Below are positions 26,989 to 34,711 of a DNA stretch of 44,383 nt, one piece after another. The stretch's first letter is position 1. Each line of letters starts with the position of its first letter. The notes beneath the pieces were generated by a model, which was given only the letters and a program-made list of their open reading frames with translations, was not told where the DNA came from and searched no databases. The stretch spans positions 1-44,383 of the forward strand of contig JAPFDX010000033.1 of assembly GCA_026168605.1 (NCBI GenBank), in the 5' to 3' direction. Both the position numbers and the translations under genes were made by a program. This DNA is from Roseburia sp. GTDB taxonomy: Bacteria; Bacillota; Clostridia; Lachnospirales; Lachnospiraceae.

Positions 26989-27778
26989 ACGAGGCGAGGT
27001 AGTCGAGATAGCGTTTGGAAATATGCAGATGGGTGTAGACCTCTGCATATTTTTTTCCACTGAAGCCCTCGATGTAGTTTTCCGGAAAATTTTTGCGGAT
27101 GCCGGAGGCTTTGGCGAGGTCGGCGGCCTTGTTGTAGGCGATGGCGGCTGTCTCCTCGGTGGGATAGACCCCGATCAGATAGTTGCCGTTGATGTGGATG
27201 GAGGCGCGGTATTTTGACACGCCGTTTTTCTCCGTCCGCTGCACGCCGTGATAGTGGTTGTGAATGATGATGTTGGAGTAGCGGTAATCGAGCGTGTCCC
27301 CGTTTGCAAACTCATAGTCACGCCCGGCGACGGCGTAGGGTCTGATGCCGTAGCGCGCCGGGATGGAGTACTGCATCCCGTAGTCGCTGACAAACAGATG
27401 TCCCTGCCGCCGCTGGATTTTATGGCTGGAATAGTAAAACAGATCATCGATATCAAATTTCAGCTCCAGCTCCGGGGAAAGAAAGTAGCTGAAATAGCCT
27501 TTGTGAAGGTAAATGGGATTTTTAAAATAGATGCCGTTGTCGCGGAAGTTGATCAGGATCACCGCTTTCTCAAAGGAGAGTGTGAACCGGCAGCCGTGGA
27601 GCTGAACGATGCCGATGGAGGTATCGCCTGTGATTTCCCGGGCATCCAGATATGCCCCGGCGGCGTCCTCCTCCGAGGAAAAGCTGCCGAGACTGATATG
27701 TTTCCCGCGGTAGGTCATTCCGGCGCGGTAATAGATCTCGCCATTTTTTTTCGTGGCTTTCGATACACCTGATAACAT
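26975..27778 (-). CDS. AP2-domain protein with degenerate HNH core
   Basis: A 267-residue protein with two AP2-like DNA-binding domains. The first is at residues 4-48 ([39 protein letters not shown]) and the second at 177-225 ([40 protein letters not shown]). Between them, residues about 124-175 resemble an HNH nuclease core just before an AP2 domain: [11 protein letters not shown] corresponds to the usual GD-LDNRRSNL. The expected catalytic His is replaced (YEF) and the Asn of LDNR is Tyr, so cleavage seems unlikely. Start at ATG 27778 behind CAGGAG; ORF extension to 27865 lacks a ribosome site. It is probably a sequence-specific DNA-binding protein; targets are unknown. Convergent with leuD. 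Confidence 0.75.
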   Translation of the reverse strand: MLSGVSKATKKNGEIYYRAGMTYRGKHISLGSFSSEEDAAGAYLDAREITGDTSIGIVQLHGCRFTLSFEKAVILINFRDNGIYFKNPIYLHKGYFSYFLSPELELKFDIDDLFYYSSHKIQRRQGHLFVSDYGMQYSIPARYGIRPYAVAGRDYEFANGDTLDYRYSNIIIHNHYHGVQRTEKNGVSKYRASIHINGNYLIGVYPTEETAAIAYNKAADLAKASGIRKNFPENYIEGFSGKKYAEVYTHLHISKRYLDYLASFTSG

Positions 27779-27913
27779 GAAAAACTCCTGCGCAAATGTA
27801 TTTGCATCGGTGAGGATGCACTCCTGGGTCGGATATAGCATAACAAAATTACAGGCGGGATGCAAGCGGCGCGGCGATTTGCGGGAAAACCGCCGGTTTC
27901 ATACGTTACTACA

Positions 27914-27943
27914 TTGACACAAATACAGATTTTCCGCTATAAT
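27914..27943 (+). promoter_or_regulatory. thrC promoter
   Basis: TTGACA at 27914-27919, 18-base spacer, consensus TATAAT at 27938-27943, transcription start predicted near 27950. The leader is under 30 bases. Confidence 0.85.
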
Positions 27944-27976
27944 GTGTGAAAACGTGAAAATAAGAGGATGAGGAAA

Positions 27977-29467
27977 ATGGAACGAATGTATGTGAGCACG
28001 AGGGATGCCGATGAGCGTGTGACGGCGTCCGAGGCAATTTTAAAGGGACTTGCAAATGATGGGGGACTGTTTGTGCCGACAGAGATTCCGGCGCTCGACA
28101 TTCCTTGGGACGAGCTGGCGAAGATGAGCTATCAGGAGACGGCATACGAGGTGATGCGCCGTTTTCTGACAGATTTTACCGAGGAGGAGTTAAAGCACTG
28201 CATCGCGTCGGCATACGACGACAAGTTTGATACGGCGGAGATCGCGCCGCTGGTGGATGCGGACGGCGCTTACTATCTGGAGCTATTCCACGGTGCGACG
28301 ATCGCGTTTAAGGACATGGCGCTCTCGATCCTGCCATATCTCCTGACGACGGCGGCGAAGAAGAATCAGGTAAAAAATGAGATCGTCATTTTGACGGCGA
28401 CCTCCGGCGACACCGGAAAGGCGGCTCTGGCGGGCTTTGCGGACGTTGAGGGGACGAAGATCATCGTCTTTTATCCGAAGAACGGCGTCAGCCCGATCCA
28501 GGAGAAGCAGATGGTCACACAGAAGGGCGCAAACACGTTTGTGGTCGGCATCCACGGCAATTTTGACGAGGCGCAGACGGGCGTGAAGAAGATGTTTTCC
28601 GACCGGGAGCTTGCGGCGCAGATGGATGCGGCGGGATTCCAGTTTTCCTCGGCAAACTCGATCAATATCGGACGTCTCGTGCCGCAGATCGTTTACTATG
28701 TGTATGCTTATGCGAAACTCTATGCGAACGGCGTGATTGCGAAGGACGAGAAGATCAATGTGGTCGTTCCGACAGGAAATTTCGGCAATATTTTAGCGGC
28801 GTTTTACGCGAAAAATATGGGCGTGCCGATCGACAGGCTGATCTGCGCTTCCAACGAGAACAAGGTGCTCTACGATTTCTTTTCCACGGGTATTTACGAT
28901 AAGAATCGGCAATTTATGCTGACGAGCTCCCCGTCGATGGATATTCTGGTATCCAGTAATCTGGAGCGTCTCATTTACCGCATTGCGGGAGACGACGCAG
29001 AGAAGAACGCGAAGCTGATGCGGGAGCTTGCGACGGATGGCAGATATGAGATCACAGCAGAGATGCGGGAGAAGCTGGACGCATTTTATGGAAATTATGC
29101 CAGCGAGGAGGAGACGGCACAGGTGATCCGCGAACTGTACGAAAAGACCGGATACATCATCGATCCGCACACTGCCGTTGCAGCGGGCGTGTATACAAAA
29201 TACCGCGAGGAGACCGGGGATGCGGAGACAAAGACGGTCATTGCATCGACGGCAAGCCCGTTTAAGTTTACCAGAAGCGTGATGAATGCCATCGATCCGA
29301 AGTATGGCAGCATGGAAGATTTTGCTCTGGTGGATGAGCTTTCCCGGATCGGAAATGTGGAGGTGCCGCAGGCGATTGAGGAGATCCGGAATGCGAAGGT
29401 CCTGCACGATACGGTCTGCGAGGTGGAGGAGATGCCGGACGTAGTCCGGAGTTTTCTGAAAATCTGA
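27977..29467 (+). CDS. thrC: threonine synthase
   Basis: A 496-residue PLP-dependent enzyme that converts O-phosphohomoserine to threonine. The N-terminal MYVSTRDADERVTASEAILKGLANDGGLFVP is typical of the long-form enzyme. The Schiff-base lysine is K112 in HGATIAFKDMA; TATSGDTGKAAL and VVPTGNFGNILAAFYAKNMG bind the cofactor phosphate and substrate. Of three nearby in-frame ATGs (27968, 27977, 27986), 27977 has AGAGG nine bases upstream; 27968 abuts that site. Monocistronic, bounded by its own promoter and a strong terminator. Confidence 0.95.
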   Translation: MERMYVSTRDADERVTASEAILKGLANDGGLFVPTEIPALDIPWDELAKMSYQETAYEVMRRFLTDFTEEELKHCIASAYDDKFDTAEIAPLVDADGAYYLELFHGATIAFKDMALSILPYLLTTAAKKNQVKNEIVILTATSGDTGKAALAGFADVEGTKIIVFYPKNGVSPIQEKQMVTQKGANTFVVGIHGNFDEAQTGVKKMFSDRELAAQMDAAGFQFSSANSINIGRLVPQIVYYVYAYAKLYANGVIAKDEKINVVVPTGNFGNILAAFYAKNMGVPIDRLICASNENKVLYDFFSTGIYDKNRQFMLTSSPSMDILVSSNLERLIYRIAGDDAEKNAKLMRELATDGRYEITAEMREKLDAFYGNYASEEETAQVIRELYEKTGYIIDPHTAVAAGVYTKYREETGDAETKTVIASTASPFKFTRSVMNAIDPKYGSMEDFALVDELSRIGNVEVPQAIEEIRNAKVLHDTVCEVEEMPDVVRSFLKI

Positions 29468-29484
29468 GCGGAGTGACACGGACA

Positions 29485-29532
29485 GAAAAGATCCGCACGG
29501 TGTTCTTTGGCGAACGCCGTGCGGATCTTTTC
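29485..29532. terminator. terminator between thrC and the CheX-like gene
   Basis: A 21-bp stem (29485-29505 with 29512-29532, one G-T pair) and six-base loop. AAAA on the left and TTTT on the right make it usable from both directions, serving convergent thrC and the CheY/CheX pair. Confidence 0.9.
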
Positions 29533-29549
29533 TGCTTTTGGGAAGAGAT

Positions 29550-30446
29550 TTACTTCCTGTTATGAAGTGTGATAATAAAATAAATCGTTCCAAACGGATA
29601 TACGATCGGCAGGAGATAGGTCTCCTCCTGAAAAGTCAGCAGGGATTCTGTTTCCTCGACCACGGGCGGATCCAGAGTCAGCTCGATCGAACAGTCATTA
29701 GACATATTTACAATGAACAGACCGTTCAACAAGTTGAGAAAATCCTCGAGGGAGGCACGCACATATTCATCAAATTCAGTGAATGTTTCACCGACATATC
29801 TGGAAGCGAAATCAATGCAGGCAGACTCCGGGATATCCAGATATGTATGGACGGAGAATGCGCCGTTTATTTCCTGCGAAACGCAGTAATTCGCCGGATA
29901 TTCCTGACAGCGGATCGGCGGAACAGGCGTAAAATCGTCGCCGATAAAGCGGACGAGACTGTTCATCAGCAGATGATAGAGTGAGATCTCGTGTGTGGAG
30001 AGCGGACGCTCTGCCAGAACAAAAAAATGCTCGATCATCTGGCGGATCGATTCCTTCGTCTCGGTGGAATACTCAAAAGCCGTCAGATCATTGTCAGACT
30101 GGTAATCAATGATGAGGTTCTGGAACTGCTCATGGTCAATGATGCCGTCCTCGACAAGCGCCTGCCCAAGCAGCAGGAAATCCGGCTTCTGTTCACTTAA
30201 GAGCTCTGCAACCTGCAACTCGGTCAGATATCCCTCGTTGATGGCAATCTCACCGAAACGCTTGTCCTCATGCGTCTGCAAAACGATCACGCGGTTGACT
30301 TCACTGGCAGTCATGTAACCCGCATGAATGGCAAGCGTACCGAGCCTGATGTGGCTCGAAGATTTTTTGCGCATCGCCTCGATTAACTGCTCTCTGGTGA
30401 CAATATTGCGTGATAACAGGTAGTTCCCAAAAAACTGAGCGTACAT
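29550..30446 (-). CDS. MshEN-like repeat and CheX-like domain protein
   Basis: A 298-residue protein with two parts. Residues 5-115 contain four tandem units with exactly 29-residue spacing: glycines 7, 36, 65 and 94 start them, and 43, 72 and 101 recur as the second glycine. The units read like the MshEN nucleotide-binding motif, R-L/F-G-x-x-L/A-I-x-x-x-G-Y/I-x-T-x-x-x-V-x-x-x-L-x-x-Q. Residues about 150-298 resemble CheX, a CheY-P phosphatase (FASRYVGETFTEFDEYV, then LEDFLNLLNG, and LDPPVV). The catalytic E-x-x-N is D-F-L-N here. The start follows the CheY stop by two bases, so the two are translationally linked. A role in dephosphorylating the adjacent CheY in response to a ligand such as cyclic di-GMP is inference. 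Confidence 0.75.
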   Translation of the reverse strand: MYAQFFGNYLLSRNIVTREQLIEAMRKKSSSHIRLGTLAIHAGYMTASEVNRVIVLQTHEDKRFGEIAINEGYLTELQVAELLSEQKPDFLLLGQALVEDGIIDHEQFQNLIIDYQSDNDLTAFEYSTETKESIRQMIEHFFVLAERPLSTHEISLYHLLMNSLVRFIGDDFTPVPPIRCQEYPANYCVSQEINGAFSVHTYLDIPESACIDFASRYVGETFTEFDEYVRASLEDFLNLLNGLFIVNMSNDCSIELTLDPPVVEETESLLTFQEETYLLPIVYPFGTIYFIITLHNRK

Positions 30447-30448
30447 TC

Positions 30449-30823
30449 TTATCTCCCTTCAAAGCGTGAAGCAATAATGTGGTGGATGATTTCCGGCTGC
30501 ACCGGCTTCTGGATAAAATCCTTCGCGCCTGCTTCGATGGCGGCTTTTAGCTGTGACTGTGTGCCGACGGACGAAACGATGATGATGTCGGCGTCCTTGT
30601 CAAAATCAATGATCTCACGGATGGCAGTGTTGCCGTCCTTCTCCGGCATAACAATATCGAGGAATACCAGATCCGGGGATTCCTTTTTATACAGATCCAC
30701 GGTCTCCTGACCGTCCTTTGCCTCTAAGAACAGTGGTGTGCCATATTGAAGAATGATATCCTTTAATTTCTTTCTGGCAAGGATCGAATCGTCGCCAATT
30801 AAAATTTTTACTGTATCCAGCAT
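30449..30823 (-). CDS. CheY-like single-domain response regulator
   Basis: A 124-residue receiver domain without an output domain. Acidic pocket D11-D12, phospho-acceptor D56 in VFLDIVMPEKDG, the conserved S/T at 85 (IVSSVG) and K106 (IQKP) are all present. The ATG at 30823 has AGGAG nine bases upstream; an ATG nine bases earlier directly abuts that site. It heads a two-gene unit with the CheX-like gene, and has its own promoter (see 30866-30962). The kinase partner is not in the window, and motility genes are absent nearby, so the output may be flagellar or something else. Confidence 0.9.
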   Translation of the reverse strand: MLDTVKILIGDDSILARKKLKDIILQYGTPLFLEAKDGQETVDLYKKESPDLVFLDIVMPEKDGNTAIREIIDFDKDADIIIVSSVGTQSQLKAAIEAGAKDFIQKPVQPEIIHHIIASRFEGR

Positions 30824-30865
30824 ACTACACATCTCCTCTTATCTAAACTTATATTATTCGTCTCC

Positions 30866-30962
30866 ATTTTACACCAAGTAAAAAAATAGTTCAATCCAAT
30901 ATATTGGAAATTGTGGAAAATTGGTACAATTTGTTGCAGAATGGGAGGTGGAAGCTTATAAT
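30866..30962. promoter_or_regulatory. divergent promoters for CheY and the small membrane protein
   Basis: Minus strand: TTGAAC (30889-30894) and TAAAAT (30866-30871), 17-base spacer, directed to cheY. Plus strand: TTGCAG (30934-30939) and TATAAT (30957-30962), 17-base spacer. A perfect palindrome CCAATATATTGG (30896-30907) lies between the two and could be a shared operator. Confidence 0.6.
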
Positions 30963-30997
30963 AGGAGAGATAAAAATGAGAATGAGAGGAAAACAGT

Positions 30998-31333
30998 ATG
31001 GGTATCATGGTTGTATTTGATGCGGTGATCATTATTTTTGGGATCTATATGATCGGATCCGCCCTGAAAATGAAAAAGACCGGAGAGATCAGCTCCGCAG
31101 TCCTCGCACCGGAGGAGATAAAGAAGTGCCGTGACAAGCAGGCGTTTATCGCTTTTATGTATTGGAAGGAAGCTCTGTTCGGGGGACTGGTGTCGGTGGT
31201 TGGCGTCCTCGGTATCATCAACAATGTGGTCGTGTCGCTCGGCGCATGGAACCTGATCGAAATGATCGCCTTTCTGGCAGCGTTTTTGTGGTTTCAGAGG
31301 GAACTGCGCAAGGCGCGCCGGAAATTTATCTGA
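30998..31333 (+). CDS. small membrane protein, three helices, unknown function
   Basis: A 111-residue protein with hydrophobic segments at about residues 3-22 (VVFDAVIIIFGIYMIGSA), 55-75 (LFGGLVSVVGVLGIINNVVV) and 82-97 (LIEMIAFLAAFLWF). The charged loop MKKTGEISSAVLAPEEIKKCRDKQAF lies between the first two. It resembles small Lachnospiraceae membrane proteins but I do not recognise a named family. GAGAGG precedes ATG 30998. It is divergent from cheY and convergent with the low-GC transporter cassette. Confidence 0.7.
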   Translation: MGIMVVFDAVIIIFGIYMIGSALKMKKTGEISSAVLAPEEIKKCRDKQAFIAFMYWKEALFGGLVSVVGVLGIINNVVVSLGAWNLIEMIAFLAAFLWFQRELRKARRKFI

Positions 31334-31438
31334 AAAATGCCAAATGCGCCTATCCACAAAAAGGCGCGGACAAGCGCAAAGGAATTGTGAAAATAATTGT
31401 ATTGAAGTGTAATTTCTCGCCCTCTGGTGTTGAAAAGA

Positions 31439-32653
31439 TTATCTTCCCGACACTTGAAACCGCTGATATATCGGTTTTCCAATGGCAGCTATCACTATAC
31501 TTGCAACAAAATAAATCATCGGTACTGCCTGCCAGGAAGTCAAGTAATGCCCGAATATGGAAAGGGTATATTTACCAAACACATTCCAAGGGGCAAGGAA
31601 ACACCAGGGGAGCCAATCCCAAACTTGTGCTAACAGCCGATACTGCTCCGGCACTACGACAATCATAGCCATAATGAAAAGCCCTGTTGAAATTGCCAAT
31701 GTAGCAATATTACTATGCAACAGTTCGGACAAAACCATAACAAATATGCTGGTGACGATCGCTGCAAATACCATGCAACCAAAGGCTATTAGTATCGCCT
31801 GCCCGCAGGTGACAGGGTCTGAATTGCTTATATATAGTAACTGAAACGCAGCATTAAAACCGTCTGTTCCATGTAAGCAAATCGTCATTATAAATGTGAA
31901 AAGCGATAACAGGATTGCACTAATCACGGCAAAGCTGATACCCGCCGTAATTTTAGCCCAATAAATCCAGGTCTTTCCCAGCGGACTGCATAAGATAATC
32001 TGATCTGTTTTTCTTGTGTGTTCTTCTGAAAACACTCCTGAAAGACAGATAGCAATGAACAGCAACACCAACAGACTAACGGTTTGGTAGTGTGAAAGCA
32101 AGGTGCTGTATGCTTCGTGATGTTGATACACAAACGGTGTTTCAATTTGCGTTTCTCGCTTTTGCCAAAAATCTATTTCACCTTTGGATAATCCTAAATC
32201 TTCCCAAACGGTTTTTAACCATGTTTGCCTTTGGGCGTATAAATCATCTTCATTTGGCTGCCACGATAGGATAGCATCTGAAGTCTGCATATTCGTTGTT
32301 CCCACTATGAAATTGAATATGGGACTATATGGGCGGGCATATTGCTGATATTGCTCTGTCAATGAATATTGCAGTTCGTTTGTATATGGGATTTTCCTAT
32401 ATGCTGTTATTGTTTCTTCCAAGAGCTCCTGATTGATTTCTCTGCCACTTAAAGCCTCGGAATAACGCTTGTCCGTTTGATACATATTGAGGTTTGTATC
32501 TATCAATTCGCCCCCTGCATAGTAAGAGCCAATAAAAGGAATGCAAAGGGAAATGATAATCACCACTATACACAATGCGAAAGTAATCCAAACTATTTTT
32601 CTGCCAAACAATTTTTTACATTCGTATCGGTATAAAACCCTAAAGTTATTCAT
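31439..32653 (-). CDS. ABC transporter permease (ABC-2 type)
   Basis: A 404-residue membrane protein with a first helix at residues about 20-42 (VWITFALCIVVIIISLCIPFIGSYYAG), a long extracytoplasmic segment to about 170, and five more helices in the C-terminal half (SLLVLLFIAICLSGVFSEEHTRKTDQIILCSPLG). The SxEHxxKTxxxLLxSPLGK signature resembles ABC-2 permeases of the bacitracin/lantibiotic and YxlG type. The start at 32653 (MNNFRVLY) follows a GGAGGGGG site and overlaps the ATPase stop by eight bases. It is the last of four coupled genes, and the DNA is AT-richer than its surroundings. Confidence 0.85.
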   Translation of the reverse strand: MNNFRVLYRYECKKLFGRKIVWITFALCIVVIIISLCIPFIGSYYAGGELIDTNLNMYQTDKRYSEALSGREINQELLEETITAYRKIPYTNELQYSLTEQYQQYARPYSPIFNFIVGTTNMQTSDAILSWQPNEDDLYAQRQTWLKTVWEDLGLSKGEIDFWQKRETQIETPFVYQHHEAYSTLLSHYQTVSLLVLLFIAICLSGVFSEEHTRKTDQIILCSPLGKTWIYWAKITAGISFAVISAILLSLFTFIMTICLHGTDGFNAAFQLLYISNSDPVTCGQAILIAFGCMVFAAIVTSIFVMVLSELLHSNIATLAISTGLFIMAMIVVVPEQYRLLAQVWDWLPWCFLAPWNVFGKYTLSIFGHYLTSWQAVPMIYFVASIVIAAIGKPIYQRFQVSGR

Positions 32654-33356
32654 GTTCCCCCTCCTCCTCGTCAATGTGATGTAAATAGAAGTCCTCCAAC
32701 CTGCCGTTGCTATCGTCCCATTTATCTTGATAAATTAGCTGTCCGTCTTTCATCATCAAAATTCTCTCTGCGATCTGTTCAATATCAGATACGATATGTG
32801 TTGACAGCAGCACAATATTTTCCTTTCCCAAGTCTGCAATCAGATTGCGAAACCTCACCCTTTCTTTCGGGTCAAGTCCGGCGGTGGGTTCGTCTAAAAC
32901 AAGAAGTTTTGGTTGATTGAGTAATGCCTGTGCAATTCCTAATCGCTGTTTCATGCCGCCGGAATAGGTTTTTATTTTCTTTTTGGCGACATCCTGCAAA
33001 GATACCAACTCCAAAAGTTCTTCCGTTTTTCGCTTCGCCTGTGCCTTTCCCATGCCTTTCAAAGCCGCCATATACAATAGAAAATCCATACCTGTAAATT
33101 CGGGATAGTAGCCAAAATCCTGCGGAAGATAACCTAAAACAGAACGGTAGTTTTCTTCGCTCACATCAATGCCATCAAAAGAAATTGTACCGCTTGTAGG
33201 CTTTAATATACCGCATATCATTCTCATAAGCGTTGTTTTTCCTGCTCCATTTGTGCCAAGAAGTCCATAAACACCTCTTTGCAGCTTTACAGAAATGCGG
33301 TCAACCGCAATCTTGTTTTTATATTGTTTTGATACCCGGTCAATTATAAGTTCCAT
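32646..33356 (-). CDS. ABC transporter ATP-binding protein
   Basis: A 236-residue ABC ATPase of the ABC-2 exporter type. Walker A is GTNGAGKTT (near residue 38), the Q-loop is YLPQDFGYYPEF, the signature reads YSGGMKQRLGIAQALL, Walker B is LLVLDEPTAGLD and the H-loop is LSTHIVSDIE. GGAGG is upstream of ATG 33356. It overlaps the preceding membrane protein by 13 bases and the following permease by eight, so all are translated together. It likely powers the adjacent permease. Confidence 0.93.
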   Translation of the reverse strand: MELIIDRVSKQYKNKIAVDRISVKLQRGVYGLLGTNGAGKTTLMRMICGILKPTSGTISFDGIDVSEENYRSVLGYLPQDFGYYPEFTGMDFLLYMAALKGMGKAQAKRKTEELLELVSLQDVAKKKIKTYSGGMKQRLGIAQALLNQPKLLVLDEPTAGLDPKERVRFRNLIADLGKENIVLLSTHIVSDIEQIAERILMMKDGQLIYQDKWDDSNGRLEDFYLHHIDEEEGEHE

Positions 33357-34063
33357 GCTAATTCCTCCGTTTGTTTAATCGTGCAATATGTTTCGTATAT
33401 CATTTTTCCGACTAAAAGGACGGACAACACAAACCACCATGAGATATAGGAAGATTGATATACAAAATCAGCTATGAGATGTAGTCCCATATTTGCGCCG
33501 CTGATCAATACCGCCACGCTCATACAACCGTAAATTGCTTCCCTGCTGTGAAAACGGCGTGTAATCCACAAACCGGTGGTGACTGTTAGCAGATATGGCA
33601 CAAGAAGATAAATCCCTGTTTGAAACAAAGAAAAATCATTACCAATACAGCACAAGGGAATAAGGAAACATAAAATGAGAAGATCAAGTACGCCTAAAAC
33701 CTCCATTCTGGCAAGGATTACACTTCGTAATGAAAACCGTGTAGACATTTCAAATTCATTCATTCCATACACCATGGAGCGGGCATTTTCTGTTACGGCT
33801 AATAATCCAAGAAAGGGGACAAAGGCAGATACAATCCACAAAGTATTTTTTTCAAAGTGATAAGCACCTGTCAATGCGGGGAATAGGAGCAATACGGAGA
33901 AAAGTAATGTCCACTTTTGCAGATAAGTTGCCTGTGTCAAAATGAATTTCCACATACTGATCTCTGGTTGGGGAAATGTTTTTAGAAACCTTGTTTTTTC
34001 CTGCTGGTTTGGTTGCGGGGCTTCAAATGCTTTTTGAATACTCCGTTTCATCTGCTTATTCAT
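33344..34063 (-). CDS. membrane protein of sigma-factor/ABC cassette
   Basis: A 239-residue protein with a soluble N-terminus (about 1-45) and roughly six helices: among them LLFSVLLLFPALTGAYHF, LWIVSAFVPFLGLLAVT, VLDLLILCFLIPLCCIG, IYLLVPYLLTVTTGLWI and WWFVLSVLLVGKMIYETYC. No named family is recognised. Position directly after an ECF-type sigma factor (ATGA overlap) and before the ATPase resembles the place of YxlC/YxlE-type membrane proteins in the B. subtilis sigY operon, so an anti-sigma or transport accessory role is possible, but the sequence itself does not show it. Confidence 0.65.
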   Translation of the reverse strand: MNKQMKRSIQKAFEAPQPNQQEKTRFLKTFPQPEISMWKFILTQATYLQKWTLLFSVLLLFPALTGAYHFEKNTLWIVSAFVPFLGLLAVTENARSMVYGMNEFEMSTRFSLRSVILARMEVLGVLDLLILCFLIPLCCIGNDFSLFQTGIYLLVPYLLTVTTGLWITRRFHSREAIYGCMSVAVLISGANMGLHLIADFVYQSSYISWWFVLSVLLVGKMIYETYCTIKQTEELAWNL

Positions 34064-34521
34064 TCAGAAAATCCCTCCTTCTTCAATTCGTCTTTTAGGT
34101 ATTTCAAGGCTTTTGTAAGTCTGCGGTAAACAGAAAAACGGGAAAATCCCGCAATCCTGCAAATTGCAGTAACCTCGATTTCATTTACATACCGCAAAAA
34201 AAGCAACTCTTGTTCCTCTTGTGGCAACTTTGATATAATCATTTTCAAATTCATGCTACTGATCCAATCCTCGGTTGGGTCGTATATAATTTCTTCTATC
34301 ACATCTTCTAAACGCTGGGCGGTCTTTTGGCGAAAGCTGTCTACACACAAATTTTTTGCAATCGTATATAAATAAGGCAACTCTTTATTGCTGTCAAGAC
34401 TTAAACCTTGTCTGTAAAATCGAAGAAAGGTTTCCTGCGTAATATCTTGTGCTAACTGCTTATCGTATACCTTGAAATAGCAGTAGCGATATATTTTATC
34501 GTATTGTTCTTCGATATCCAT
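34060..34521 (-). CDS. ECF-type RNA polymerase sigma factor
   Basis: A 153-residue sigma-70 family member with region 2 (YRYCYFKVYDKQLAQDITQETFLRFY) and region 4 (LPQEEQELLFLRYVNEIEVTAICRIAGFSRFSVYRRLTKALKYLKDEL), no region 3: the ECF layout. GGGAGG precedes ATG 34521. The stop overlaps the start of the next gene by ATGA, implying translational coupling to the membrane protein. The four-gene order parallels the sigY-yxlCDEFG module, in which a sigma factor controls its own ABC exporter. Confidence 0.85.
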   Translation of the reverse strand: MDIEEQYDKIYRYCYFKVYDKQLAQDITQETFLRFYRQGLSLDSNKELPYLYTIAKNLCVDSFRQKTAQRLEDVIEEIIYDPTEDWISSMNLKMIISKLPQEEQELLFLRYVNEIEVTAICRIAGFSRFSVYRRLTKALKYLKDELKKEGFSE

Positions 34522-34580
34522 GTGTCGTAAAACCTCCCTTCATAATGTTTAACGGATTGGCGTTGCCGAATGTGCGGCTC

Positions 34581-34600
34581 TTTCAAAAAATTTTTTGAAA
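34581..34600. promoter_or_regulatory. perfect 20-bp palindrome upstream of the sigma gene
   Basis: TTTCAAAAAATTTTTTGAAA reads the same on both strands. It lies 60 bases upstream of the sigma-factor start, close to where its promoter or operator would be. On the minus strand it supplies a TGAAA element reminiscent of ECF -35 boxes, but a matching -10 is not obvious. Confidence 0.45.
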
Positions 34601-34629
34601 CACTTATAAAAATATCTTTGAGATAGCAA

Positions 34630-34666
34630 AGCGGCGACCTGGCGTAATCATAGCCAGGTCGCCGCT
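34630..34666. terminator. hairpin between citrate synthase and sigma cassette
   Basis: A 14-bp GC-rich stem (34630-34643 with 34653-34666) and nine-base loop, located just downstream of the citrate-synthase stop on the minus strand. T-rich tracts are weak on both sides, so termination is inferred from position and stability. Confidence 0.6.
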
Positions 34667-34711
34667 GTTTAAATTGTTGCTTATAGTATATCATGCTCTC
34701 CCCGCACGGTT

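Noticed and set aside
30976-31020. A 14-codon frame (ATG AGA ATG AGA ...) upstream of the 111-residue membrane protein
   Set aside because: It overlaps the ribosome site of the real gene out of frame and ends after a few codons; nothing supports regulation by it.
34638-34660. Loop sequence ATGATTACGCCAGG resembling the start of cloning-vector lacZ alpha
   Set aside because: Only about 12 bases match and the rest of the hairpin is not vector sequence; its position inside a symmetrical native hairpin makes chance more likely than contamination.
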